Below are positions 37,943 to 46,125 of a stretch of 64,000 bases of DNA, piece by piece. The translations under genes were made by a program, and so were the position numbers. Below the pieces are notes generated by a model that saw only the letters and a list, made by a program, of their open reading frames with translations, did not search any database and was not told the DNA's origin. Numbering within the stretch: position 1 is the first letter of the stretch; every line of letters begins with the position of its first letter. Location of the stretch: contig NC_020506.1 of assembly GCF_000344785.1 (NCBI RefSeq), positions 1,860,001-1,924,000 on the forward strand, written 5' to 3'. Source of the DNA: Corynebacterium callunae DSM 20147 (GTDB taxonomy: Bacteria; Actinomycetota; Actinomycetes; Mycobacteriales; Mycobacteriaceae).

Positions 37943-39271
37943 TTAGGCCTCATCAGTGGTGGGAAGAGTTTCAAAGCGAGCACGAATTGCCTCACCGTGG
38001 GCAGGCAAATCTTCTGCATTGGCAAAGTTAATCACCACATCAGAAACTTCCTTCAAGGCTGCTTCATCATATTCAATGAGGTTTACCGGGCGTAGGAAGG
38101 TGTGGGTGGAAAGACCTGCAGAAAAACGCGAGGTGCCCGAGGTTGGCAGCACGTGGTTAGAGCCTGCGGTGTAATCACCGAGTGGGACTGGGGAAAAATC
38201 GCCAACAAAGATAGCGCCAGCATTGGTGATCTTTTCCGCAACTGCACGCGCATTTTCGGTGTGCACCTCAAGGTGCTCGGCGCCGTACTGATCGGCAACC
38301 TGGATGCCTACGGTGATGTCGTCGACAAGCACAATTCCGCTTTGTTTCCCTTCCAGTGCTTGAGCTACACGATCCGCGTTGCGGGTAATGGAATAGCGGG
38401 CCGCAATTTCGCGATTGACAGCTGCTGCCAGCCCTTCAGAATCGGTAATCAAAACCGAGGCGGCCATAACATCGTGTTCGGCCTGGCTGATCAGGTCATA
38501 TGCCACATTGACCGGGTTGGCGGTGCCATCTGCCAAAATTGCGATCTCTGTGGGGCCTGCTTCTGCATCGGTTCCCACTACACCGCGGACCAAACGCTTT
38601 GCCGCGGTGACAAAGATGTTTCCCGGGCCGGTGATCATATCAACTGGATCCAGCCCTTCAGCCTCATCGCCATAAGCCAATAGTGCGACCGCTTGGCCAC
38701 CGCCCACTGCCCACACTTCGGTCACACCCAAAATAGAGCAGGCTGCCAAAATGGTGGGGTGTGGCCAACCGCCGTGCTCAGCCTGTGGTGGAGATGCCAC
38801 AACCAGGCTAGATACCCCAGCTTCTTGGGCTGGAACGGTGTTCATAATGACGCTGGATGGGTAAACGGCATTACCACCTGGAACATATAGTCCCACGCGG
38901 TCGATGGGTAGGAATTTCTCAGTGACGGTGCCACCAGGTGCCAGCTCGGTGGTGTGTGACTGTGGCTTTTGCTCAGCGTGGACTTTGCGTACCCGCTTAA
39001 TGGATTCCTCGATGGAGGCGCGTACCAAGGGATCTAGAGCAGCTTCAGCACCAGCCAGAACCTCTGCAGGAACCCGCACCGAAGCGGGGCGAATATGATC
39101 AAATTTCTCGCCATATTCCAAGGCAGCATGGGCGCCGCGTTCTTTTACGTCATCCACCACAGGCTGCACGATGGGAAGTACGGACACTACGTCCGTGCCT
39201 CCGCGTGGCAGTGCGCGTCGGATATCGCTCTTGGATGGTGTTTGACCGCGCAGGTCAGTGACATTCAACAT
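37943..39271 (-). CDS. hisD: Histidinol dehydrogenase HisD
   Basis: The 442-residue zinc enzyme oxidises histidinol to histidine in the last two steps. Key regions are [37 protein letters not shown], the catalytic Glu-His in [12 protein letters not shown] and the zinc His in [11 protein letters not shown]. It is the first gene of the his block. The start at 39271 has GGGAGAA about 10 bases upstream. Its leader contains a 7-bp hairpin; in C. glutamicum hisD is known to have a long leader, so transcript-level control is plausible. Confidence 0.97.
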   Translation of the reverse strand: MLNVTDLRGQTPSKSDIRRALPRGGTDVVSVLPIVQPVVDDVKERGAHAALEYGEKFDHIRPASVRVPAEVLAGAEAALDPLVRASIEESIKRVRKVHAEQKPQSHTTELAPGGTVTEKFLPIDRVGLYVPGGNAVYPSSVIMNTVPAQEAGVSSLVVASPPQAEHGGWPHPTILAACSILGVTEVWAVGGGQAVALLAYGDEAEGLDPVDMITGPGNIFVTAAKRLVRGVVGTDAEAGPTEIAILADGTANPVNVAYDLISQAEHDVMAASVLITDSEGLAAAVNREIAARYSITRNADRVAQALEGKQSGIVLVDDITVGIQVADQYGAEHLEVHTENARAVAEKITNAGAIFVGDFSPVPLGDYTAGSNHVLPTSGTSRFSAGLSTHTFLRPVNLIEYDEAALKEVSDVVINFANAEDLPAHGEAIRARFETLPTTDEA

Positions 39272-39322
39272 GGCGAGGTTTTCTCCCTGAAGGTTGGGGC
39301 GAGAGTATTGGACTACTGCACG

Positions 39323-39347
39323 GGTGTGACTTGTTCAGTTTCACACC
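39323..39347 (-). promoter_or_regulatory. Leader hairpin upstream of hisD
   Basis: GGTGTGA and TCACACC, seven bases each, enclose an 11-base loop, 52 bases before the hisD start. A candidate -10 (TACAAT, minus strand, 39366-39361) lies just upstream, so the hairpin would be at the 5' end of the mRNA. I see no run of His codons and no complete T-box. The rest of 39272-39522 holds only the divergent start region of the YbjN gene. Confidence 0.45.
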
Positions 39348-39522
39348 ACATAGTTTTCTATTGTATTCCCCACTAATCCATTTTCTGATTCGGGTACATT
39401 CCGGGGCATGTGGTTTAGGCTGGAAACTTAAAAGACCTCACTATTCTAAGTTGAATGAAAAGCTCTACTCGGGCATATTTAAGTCCTTTCCGAGGACAAA
39501 AAGAAAGGCCGCTTTCCCCACT

Positions 39523-40563
39523 GTGACTGATAGCAATTCCAGCACTTTTGATGCCTCCTTCCCCACTCCAGTTGATCTGGATCGGGTGAGGAATATTTTC
39601 CACACTTTGCCTTATCACTTCATTGATGATGATGACCGTGTGTTGGTTCCCCAATCCCAGCATTTCAGCACGGTCTATTTCAGCGATGAGGCTAGCTTGT
39701 GTCTTAGCGTCCTTTCCCAAATTCGTATGCCTTTGGAAATGTTCACTATTAATGAGGTAGCGCGTGCCATCACTTTGTGGAATGCCGAATATCTCGGGGC
39801 CACTGCACTGCTGCATATGACTGATGAAGGCAGCATTGAGGTACGCTTTCGCTGCAGTATCAGCGTCGAAGAAGGACTCGGTGTCCAGCAATTAGAAAAG
39901 TTCCTCACCAGCGCTTTGGGAGCCACCGAGATGGCGGTGAACTTTATGATCGAGCGCTTTGGGGATCTGCTCATTAATGGAAAAGGCGCCGATGAGCTCC
40001 GCGAAGTCCAGGATGTGATCCTTAGTTCCCAAGAAATTCCAGGTCTTTTAGTTCCCATGGATATTAACGCTGAAGCGGAAGAATATGAAGACTTCCAGGA
40101 GGATGATGACGTGGAATCTGAACACCAAATACAGGCCGTCACCCTCAAGCGTGTTAATGACCTCCTCGTTGAAAAAGGAATCTCATTCACCACGGGAGAT
40201 AAGGAATTCCTGGGTGCATGGATCAATGAGGTCTTCATTGGTTTTGTGGTGGACAATGGCCCCACCTTGGTGATCAAAGGAGATTGGGATCCCAATCTTG
40301 ATCCCGCCCGCGATTTCATGAAAGTGTTCATGACCTGCAATCAGCACAATGAACGCGCCTTGTTAACCAAGGCATTTTGCCATGAAAACAGCGATGGCCT
40401 GCAGGTAAGAGTGGAGTTTTCCATTGTGGTTGGTGAAGGCTTGAGCACCATACAGCTACGCCGCAATATTGACCTAGCAATTCACCACATCTTGATGGCA
40501 ATTGACACTTTAAGTAGGGAAATCACCGGGGAAACTGCGGTTAATTGGCCTCTTGAAGATTAA
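39523..40563 (+). CDS. Protein with two YbjN-like domains
   Basis: The 346-residue protein has two related halves. Half one (~residues 12-165) and half two (~195-340) each show the same pattern: a short helix (VDLDRVRNIFHTL; VTLKRVNDLLVEKG), strands that include VYFSDEASLCLSV and GPTLVIKGDW, then a long C-terminal helix. This resembles the YbjN/SRPBCC-like type III secretion-chaperone fold. A very acidic linker (EAEEYEDFQEDDDVE) joins them. Function is unknown; YbjN proteins are often stress- or chaperone-related. GTG 39523 has AAAGG upstream. A longer frame from 39331 lacks support. The stop shares a TTAA with the convergent gene at 40560. Confidence 0.8.
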   Translation: MTDSNSSTFDASFPTPVDLDRVRNIFHTLPYHFIDDDDRVLVPQSQHFSTVYFSDEASLCLSVLSQIRMPLEMFTINEVARAITLWNAEYLGATALLHMTDEGSIEVRFRCSISVEEGLGVQQLEKFLTSALGATEMAVNFMIERFGDLLINGKGADELREVQDVILSSQEIPGLLVPMDINAEAEEYEDFQEDDDVESEHQIQAVTLKRVNDLLVEKGISFTTGDKEFLGAWINEVFIGFVVDNGPTLVIKGDWDPNLDPARDFMKVFMTCNQHNERALLTKAFCHENSDGLQVRVEFSIVVGEGLSTIQLRRNIDLAIHHILMAIDTLSREITGETAVNWPLED

Positions 40564-41228
40564 GACCTAACCTCAGCTGTAGCTACATCTGCAGATTCCT
40601 CTGGTTGCGCTGCATAGATAGATTCAGCGTCAGTGGTTTCAGCCAGCTCTTCCTCAGGAGTGACAAAGGTAGCGCACCAGTACATACACACCGACAAAAA
40701 TGGCGCGGCTACCAATGCCACACCCGGTTGCATGGTGGGTGCAACTTGGAAAGATTGGCCAATGGCATTGGCATAATCAGCGGGCACCCCATGCAACAAG
40801 GTGGAGGCATAAGTTCCAAAAACCAGGAACACCACTGCCCCAGCTGCAGCAAGCATTCCCAACCACGCCATCATGGATAGACCTCGGGTTTGTGGGGACT
40901 TGAGGAAGATTATGAGGGCAATCGCTGCAGCAATAGCTCCGGTGGCAATGCTAAACCAGGCATAGCCAATAAATTCCACATTTTCAGCAACGGCGATGGA
41001 TGCAGTTTCAGCGTCTTCTACAAAGGCAGTATAGGTGGGACGAGTTAAACCCCAGATCACTCCACCAAGGGCAAAGAGCACCAGGGTTAATGCCAGCGCC
41101 CCGGCAAATGCACCTACGGCTTTGTTGATTTTCATCCGTGATTTCTTCGGTGCAGATTCCTGTGCAATCTCTGCAGCGGAATATCCTTCATAAGGGCTTG
41201 CGTTAACGGATACGCCAGAGGTGGTCAT
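40560..41228 (-). CDS. Putative four-helix membrane protein
   Basis: I do not recognise this 222-residue protein. It has a soluble N-terminus of ~40 residues with a basic patch (SAPKKSRMKINK), then four hydrophobic segments at about 35-55, 85-105, 115-135 and 165-190, and an acidic C-terminal tail (PEEELAETTDAESIYAAQPEE). It could be a membrane anchor or small integral protein. ATG 41228 is preferred (GGGGG about 14 bases upstream); the longest frame starts at 41285. Its stop overlaps that of the YbjN gene by four bases. Confidence 0.75.
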   Translation of the reverse strand: MTTSGVSVNASPYEGYSAAEIAQESAPKKSRMKINKAVGAFAGALALTLVLFALGGVIWGLTRPTYTAFVEDAETASIAVAENVEFIGYAWFSIATGAIAAAIALIIFLKSPQTRGLSMMAWLGMLAAAGAVVFLVFGTYASTLLHGVPADYANAIGQSFQVAPTMQPGVALVAAPFLSVCMYWCATFVTPEEELAETTDAESIYAAQPEESADVATAEVRS

Positions 41229-41296
41229 GACAATTGAGAATACCCCCGTACATATTGTCCTTTCCAAAACCCCGCCGCGCTGCACTGGAATTTGGG

Positions 41297-41341
41297 TATA
41301 AAAAATCCCTGCTAAAAAACGAAAGTTTTCAGCAGGGAAGG
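41297..41341 (-). terminator. Terminator of the lipoprotein gene
   Basis: CCCTGCTGAAAAC and GTTTTTTAGCAGGG form the stem, followed by ATTTTTTATAC on the minus strand. Confidence 0.85.
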
Positions 41342-41356
41342 AATTTCAAGCGATGA

Positions 41357-42028
41357 TTAATCGCAGAACTTCCACTGGCCACCTTCGCGGAGGAAGCGCT
41401 GGGTACCAGAGTCAGTCTGACCACCGGCAGTAGCAACAACCCAAGCAGATGCAGTATCGCCGCTGACAACAACGTCAGAAATGGAATCCACAGTGCCGGT
41501 GCCGTCGCCACTGAGTGGGACATCAGGGACGGTATTTAGATCAATTGCGCCAGTTCCGCCACTTTCCTCCAGCACTCGGCCACAGGTGTTGTTGAGCATA
41601 TATGCCAGAGAGCTACGCAAGGTGGTGGGCTCAGAAGCGCCACGAATCAAGGTTTCCAAAGCAGCGGCGTCCTCAGGGGATGCAGCCTGGCCATCTTCTA
41701 CCGGTGCTAGTTCAGCAAAGGTAATTGGGTTCTCAGAAAGCTCCTGGGAAAGCTCTTGAATTTGGGACTGCTGTGCAGCAGGATCGGCAGGATTAGCTGG
41801 TTCTGCAGCTGCGGTGCTGGCTGGGGTGCTGGCTGCTGCGGAAGAGCTTGCAGAAGCACTTGCTGATGCTGATGCGGATGCGGATGCTGAAGCAGTGGTC
41901 GACTTGGTGGTGGCCGATGAGGATGCTGCCTCGGTGCTTGCATCGTCACTGCCGCAGGCCGCTAGGAATAGCGGTGCAGCCATGAAAGCAGCGAATGCGA
42001 CCTTCTTGGAGGAAGTACGAATGGACAA
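41357..42028 (-). CDS. Secreted lipoprotein with Ser-Ala repeat linker
   Basis: The 223-residue protein begins with a lipoprotein signal peptide (basic SIRTSSKK, then VAFAAFMAAPLFL, lipobox LAAC at about residue 25). A low-complexity Ser/Ala/Thr linker with several Ser-Ala dipeptide repeats follows (~residues 30-75), then a globular domain of ~150 residues. That domain contains two Cys (NTCGRVLEE and the final WKFCD), likely a disulfide outside the cell. It resembles mycobacterial and corynebacterial secreted lipoproteins of unknown role. TTG 42028 is chosen because AGGAGAAG lies eight bases upstream and it gives a proper signal peptide; upstream ATGs do not. The linker DNA is a near-perfect 6-bp repeat at 41862-41895. 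Confidence 0.85.
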   Translation of the reverse strand: MSIRTSSKKVAFAAFMAAPLFLAACGSDDASTEAASSSATTKSTTASASASASASASASASSSAAASTPASTAAAEPANPADPAAQQSQIQELSQELSENPITFAELAPVEDGQAASPEDAAALETLIRGASEPTTLRSSLAYMLNNTCGRVLEESGGTGAIDLNTVPDVPLSGDGTGTVDSISDVVVSGDTASAWVVATAGGQTDSGTQRFLREGGQWKFCD

Positions 42029-42141
42029 ATTTCTTCTCCTGATTTTCATCGACGGACCCAAAACCTTGAGGATTCCGGGGCTTTCACGCAAATTACCCTA
42101 GCAAATCCATCTGCTTAAGTACTGAAGACAGGGCTGTCATT

Positions 42142-42699
42142 ATGCTGGGAATCGTGCAGTTAAATAAAGAATCCATCATTGACGCCGCAGTGTTACTTCT
42201 CAACTCATATGGCCTGTCAGATATGACCATGCGCCGAGTGGCGAAACAGCTCGAAGTTGCCCCCGGTGCGCTCTATTGGCATTTTAAAAACAAACAGGAG
42301 CTTATCGACGCCACCGCGCGCCGGGTACTCGCCCCCCTCCTGGAGCCCGACGTGCAGGGGCGCGTCGAAAAGCAAAGTGCGCAGGATACCTGCGCACAGT
42401 TAAGAGCCTTGATGGTTAGTTATCGGGACGGCGCGGAGGTGGTTAGTGCTGCGTTAAGTAGCCCGACATTGCGCAGTGATTTAGAGAGCATTATTGCGCG
42501 CTCTTTGGACACCCCCGACGAAGTGGGAGCCTTTACCCTTTTACACTTTGTGGTGGGTGCAGTTTTGGCCGAACAAACCCAGCTTCAGCTGCAAGAACTT
42601 ACCGGCGAAGAAGGCACTCCGGTGGATTTTGAACAACGCTTTTCCACTGGGGTACAAATCATCATTGTGGGTCTCGAGTCCATTCGCCATATAAGATAG
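42142..42699 (+). CDS. TetR-family transcriptional regulator
   Basis: The 185-residue protein has an N-terminal TetR helix-turn-helix (residues ~25-50, MTMRRVAKQLEVAPGALYWHFKNKQELID) and a C-terminal ligand domain of the TetR_C class (GAFTLLHFVVGAVLAEQTQLQLQE). It precedes glgX by only six bases, so it may be co-transcribed with glgX and could respond to a sugar or drug. It is divergent from the lipoprotein gene across 113 bases, another possible target. No clear operator is visible between them. Confidence 0.9.
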   Translation: MLGIVQLNKESIIDAAVLLLNSYGLSDMTMRRVAKQLEVAPGALYWHFKNKQELIDATARRVLAPLLEPDVQGRVEKQSAQDTCAQLRALMVSYRDGAEVVSAALSSPTLRSDLESIIARSLDTPDEVGAFTLLHFVVGAVLAEQTQLQLQELTGEEGTPVDFEQRFSTGVQIIIVGLESIRHIR

Positions 42700-42705
42700 C
42701 GTTCC

Positions 42706-45285
42706 ATGACAACAACGAGCGATCACAAGTATTCCGTGTGGCCTGGCGACGCCTATCCTTTGGGCTCTACCTATGACGGCGCCGGTACAAATTTTGCGAT
42801 CTTCTCCGATATCGCTGACCGTGTTGAGCTGTGTCTTCTTGATGAAAACAATAATGAAATTCGCATCAATCTAGAAGAACGCGACGCCCATATTTGGCAC
42901 TGCTATTTGCCTGGTGTGCAACCAGGCCAGCGCTATGGCTACCGAGTCCATGGACCCTGGAATCCAGATCAGGGCCAGCGCTGCGATCCTAATAAGCTGC
43001 TGGTGGATCCCTACGCTCGCGCTTTTGATGGCGCATTTGATGGACACCCATCACTGTTTTCCTATGACATCACCAATCCTGAAGACCCCAATGGTCGCAA
43101 TACTGAGGACAGTATTGACCACACCATGAAGTCTGTGGTGGTTAATCCTTTCTTCGACTGGGGCAATGACCGCTCCCCTCGCAAGCCTTATCATGAGACC
43201 GTCATTTATGAGGCTCATGTCAAGGGCATGACCATGACACACCCCGATGTTCCGGAAGAACTCCGCGGTACCTACGCAGGCCTTTCCCACCCTGCCATCA
43301 TTGATTATTTAGTGGATTTGGGTGTCACTGCCATTGAACTCATGCCAGTGCACCAGTTCCTCCAGGATGATCGCCTGCGTGAACTTGGGTTGCGCAACTA
43401 CTGGGGTTATAACTCCTTTGGATTTTTTGCACCTTATAACGATTACGCCGCCAATAAAGCTCCCGGTGGCGCAGTAGCAGAGTTCAAGGGCTTAGTGCGA
43501 TCCTTCCACGAAGCGGGCATCGAAGTTATTTTGGACGTGGTTTATAACCACACCGCTGAAGGCAACCATATGGGCCCCACCATCGCATTTCGCGGTATTG
43601 ACAATGAGGCCTACTACCGCCTGGTTGAGGGCGATAAGCGCCACTACATGGACTACACCGGCACCGGTAACTCCCTCAATGTGCGCGATCCTCACTCCCT
43701 GCAATTGATTATGGATTCCCTGCGTTATTGGGTTACCGAAATGCACGTGGACGGCTTCCGTTTCGACTTGGCATCTACCCTCGCCCGTGAGCTCCATGAC
43801 GTTGACCGCCTTGCTACCTTCTTCGACCTCGTCCAGCAGGACCCAGTAGTTTCCCAGGTCAAGCTCATTGCCGAGCCATGGGATGTGGGTGAAGGCGGCT
43901 ACCAGGTTGGCAACTTCCCACCACTGTGGACCGAATGGAATGGTAAATACCGCGATACAGTGCGTGATTTCTGGCGCGGTGAGCCCGCTACCTTGGGCGA
44001 ATTTGCTTCCAGATTGACCGGTTCTTCTGACCTTTATGCCAATAATGGTCGCCGTCCAACTGCCTCTATTAACTTTGTCACGGCCCATGATGGTTTTACC
44101 CTCAATGACCTGGTCAGTTATAACGAGAAGCACAATGATGCCAATGGTGAAGATGGTCGCGATGGCGAATCCCACAACCGTTCTTGGAACTGTGGTGTGG
44201 AGGGCCCAACCGACGATCCTGAGATCAGGCAGCTGCGCGCCCAACAGCGTCGCAACTTCCTCACCACTCTCCTGCTTTCCCAGGGCACGCCAATGTTGGC
44301 GCATGGTGACGAGATGGCACGTACCCAGCAAGGCAACAACAACGTCTACTGCCAGGACAATGAACTGGCGTGGATGAACTGGGAACAGGTGGAAGAAAAC
44401 GCTGACCTTATCAGCTTCACTCGCCGTTTGCTGCGCATCCGCTCCAACCACCCTGTATTCCGCCGTCGTCGCTTCTTGGCTGGTGGCCCTTTGGGTAGCG
44501 ATGTACGCGATCGTGACATTGCATGGTTGGTCCCCAACGGCACTTTGATGACCCAAGATGACTGGGACTTTGCTTTTGGTAAGTCCCTACAGGTCTTCTT
44601 CAATGGCGATGCCATTGAAGAGCCCGATGAGCGTGGCCAGAAGATTCGTGATGAATCCTTCATCCTCATGTTCAATGCGCACTTTGAACCCATCGAGTTC
44701 ACCCTGCCTCCTGAGCACTTTGGTATGAAGTGGAAGCTGCTGGTTGATACCACCGAAGCAATTGGCTACCCGCTGGAAGAACTCACCATCGAAGCCGGTG
44801 GCACCTTGACCGTGCCAGCACGTTCGACCATGTTGCTGCGTCAGGTTGAAGCTCCTGATTACACCAAGCTTGATGCCAAAATTGCTTTGGAAAAGGAAGA
44901 AGCAGCTTTGGCAGCTGAGCGCGAAGCAGCCGATGCTGCTGCAGCTTTGCGTCAAGCCGCACAAGATGCGGAAACTGTGGAAGAGGAAGCGGCTCAGCAG
45001 CATTCTCAACCTCCAGCGGAGGAAGACGCTGCTGAAGGTACTGAGGCTCCTGATTCTGAGGATGAGAATGCAGTAGCAGAAATACCTGCGGAGACTGCAG
45101 AAGCTCCAGCTGAAGCGACGGAGACAGAGGCAGAGGCAGACGCTGAAACCGAAGTTCCTGCAGAAGAAGAAGCAGCAAGCGCCGAAAAGGAAGCTGCTGA
45201 ACGCGCCGAGGCGCAAGAATTTAAGCGCCTGCGCAATGATGCTGCAGTAGCCGATGATTACGATTCTCCGCGTAAAGAGAAGTAA
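42706..45285 (+). CDS. glgX: Glycogen debranching enzyme GlgX
   Basis: The 859-residue GH13 isoamylase-type enzyme cuts alpha-1,6 branches of phosphorylase-trimmed glycogen. Catalytic regions are VILDVVYNHTAEGN, nucleophile GFRFDLAST, acid IAEPWDVG and stabiliser VTAHDGFTLNDL. The last ~130 residues are unusual: a low-complexity, very acidic Ala/Glu tail (for example AEATETEAEADAETEVPAEE) ending in a short charged segment, outside the enzyme fold. It should act with GlgP (23240), and the maltodextrin it frees can feed TreY and TreZ. It follows the TetR gene by six bases and has its own terminator. Confidence 0.96.
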   Translation: MTTTSDHKYSVWPGDAYPLGSTYDGAGTNFAIFSDIADRVELCLLDENNNEIRINLEERDAHIWHCYLPGVQPGQRYGYRVHGPWNPDQGQRCDPNKLLVDPYARAFDGAFDGHPSLFSYDITNPEDPNGRNTEDSIDHTMKSVVVNPFFDWGNDRSPRKPYHETVIYEAHVKGMTMTHPDVPEELRGTYAGLSHPAIIDYLVDLGVTAIELMPVHQFLQDDRLRELGLRNYWGYNSFGFFAPYNDYAANKAPGGAVAEFKGLVRSFHEAGIEVILDVVYNHTAEGNHMGPTIAFRGIDNEAYYRLVEGDKRHYMDYTGTGNSLNVRDPHSLQLIMDSLRYWVTEMHVDGFRFDLASTLARELHDVDRLATFFDLVQQDPVVSQVKLIAEPWDVGEGGYQVGNFPPLWTEWNGKYRDTVRDFWRGEPATLGEFASRLTGSSDLYANNGRRPTASINFVTAHDGFTLNDLVSYNEKHNDANGEDGRDGESHNRSWNCGVEGPTDDPEIRQLRAQQRRNFLTTLLLSQGTPMLAHGDEMARTQQGNNNVYCQDNELAWMNWEQVEENADLISFTRRLLRIRSNHPVFRRRRFLAGGPLGSDVRDRDIAWLVPNGTLMTQDDWDFAFGKSLQVFFNGDAIEEPDERGQKIRDESFILMFNAHFEPIEFTLPPEHFGMKWKLLVDTTEAIGYPLEELTIEAGGTLTVPARSTMLLRQVEAPDYTKLDAKIALEKEEAALAAEREAADAAAALRQAAQDAETVEEEAAQQHSQPPAEEDAAEGTEAPDSEDENAVAEIPAETAEAPAEATETEAEADAETEVPAEEEAASAEKEAAERAEAQEFKRLRNDAAVADDYDSPRKEK

Positions 45286-45320
45286 GCATTGGCCAGTTTA
45301 GGTATGTTCTAAAACCGCGA

Positions 45321-45360
45321 AGGGACGCTCAGGAAGAAATCCTGAACGTCCCTTTTGGTT
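45321..45360 (+). terminator. Terminator of glgX
   Basis: GGGACGCTCAGG pairs with CCTGAACGTCCC around AAGAAAT and is followed by TTTTGGTTTT. The region 45286-45417 otherwise holds one copy of the CGTCGAAAAGC word (45380-45390). Confidence 0.9.
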
Positions 45361-45417
45361 TTCTAAAGCTAGAGTTTTTCGTCGAAAAGCACGCTTTTTC
45401 TGCCCCTGCAAAGGGGC

Positions 45418-45879
45418 TTAAGCCGTGCGGTAAGCCTCAACTTCTGAAACGTTGTTAACCGCCCAGGAATACATCGCACGGCAGGGCTCGATAACTGATT
45501 CTCCAAGCTCAGTGAGCTGATAATCCACCCGAGGTGGCACCACTGGATGGGAGGTTCGAGTTACCAAACCGTCTTCCATCAGCACACCAAGGCGCTGGGT
45601 GAGCATCTTGGCAGTGATGCCCTCGACCTGCTCTTTGATCTCGCCATTGCGTAGCGGGCCGTCTGCGATGCTCAGCAAAATCAACACGGCCCATTTATCA
45701 CTAATGGTGTCCAGCAGATCGCGGCTCGGACAGTTTTTCATAAAGGGATTGCCGGAGGTAGCTATGTGATTTTTCCTTTTGGCGCTCCGAATATCGGTAA
45801 CAGTTGCGCCCTGGATGTGCTCCTCTTGTACAAAACCGAGGGCGGTCTCGCGAGAATTCTGTCCAGCTTGGGGGTTCAT
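45418..45879 (-). CDS. HxlR-family (DUF24) redox-type transcriptional regulator
   Basis: The winged-helix core starts KNCPSRDLLDTISDKWAVLILLSIADGPLRNGEI, typical of HxlR proteins; the Cys of NCPSR is the conserved redox- or quinone-sensing residue of this family (as in YodB, HypR and QorR). The full frame gives 153 residues with a 46-residue N-terminal extension; a core start at ATG 45741 gives 107 residues, closer to family size, but has a poor ribosome binding site. ATG 45879 has AAAGGA some 12 bases upstream. It could be the regulator of the promoter pair at 26776 and 53777, but this is inference. Confidence 0.85.
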   Translation of the reverse strand: MNPQAGQNSRETALGFVQEEHIQGATVTDIRSAKRKNHIATSGNPFMKNCPSRDLLDTISDKWAVLILLSIADGPLRNGEIKEQVEGITAKMLTQRLGVLMEDGLVTRTSHPVVPPRVDYQLTELGESVIEPCRAMYSWAVNNVSEVEAYRTA

Positions 45880-46125
45880 CTAAGCTCACTATCCTTTGAT
45901 TCATTGGCCACAGGTGTGGCGCGGAATTTTAGGTTCCTGATACTTAAAGCTTCGTTCAAACGGCACCCAGCGTTACATGCAGTTAAATTTCAGGTAACTA
46001 AAAGACGCTTTTCGACGCGCCCCTCCCGCACGTCTAGAGCCCTTATTCAAACACGGCGACCGTCACTGTGTCCGGGTCACCTAGTAGGGTGGTTTTCATT
46101 AACGCAGACCGAAAGGACCTCACCT

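Noticed and set aside
39323..39347. TGTGA...TCACA as a GlxR site upstream of hisD
   Set aside because: The half-sites are 11 bases apart, while GlxR needs six. It is more likely an RNA hairpin.
39331..39522. N-terminal extension of the YbjN gene
   Set aside because: It crosses the hisD promoter region and lacks a ribosome binding site.
43492..44556. 354-residue open frame opposite glgX
   Set aside because: It lies wholly antisense to conserved GH13 catalytic motifs; its composition follows from GlgX codon use.
44587..45216. 209-residue open frame opposite the GlgX tail
   Set aside because: It is the mirror of the acidic Ala/Glu repeat region and rich in Cys, Phe, Leu and Arg as expected from that.
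45766..46125. N-terminal extension of the exonuclease gene
   Set aside because: It would overlap the HxlR gene on the opposite strand, is rich in Arg and Ser without a fold, and GTG 46126 has a proper ribosome binding site.
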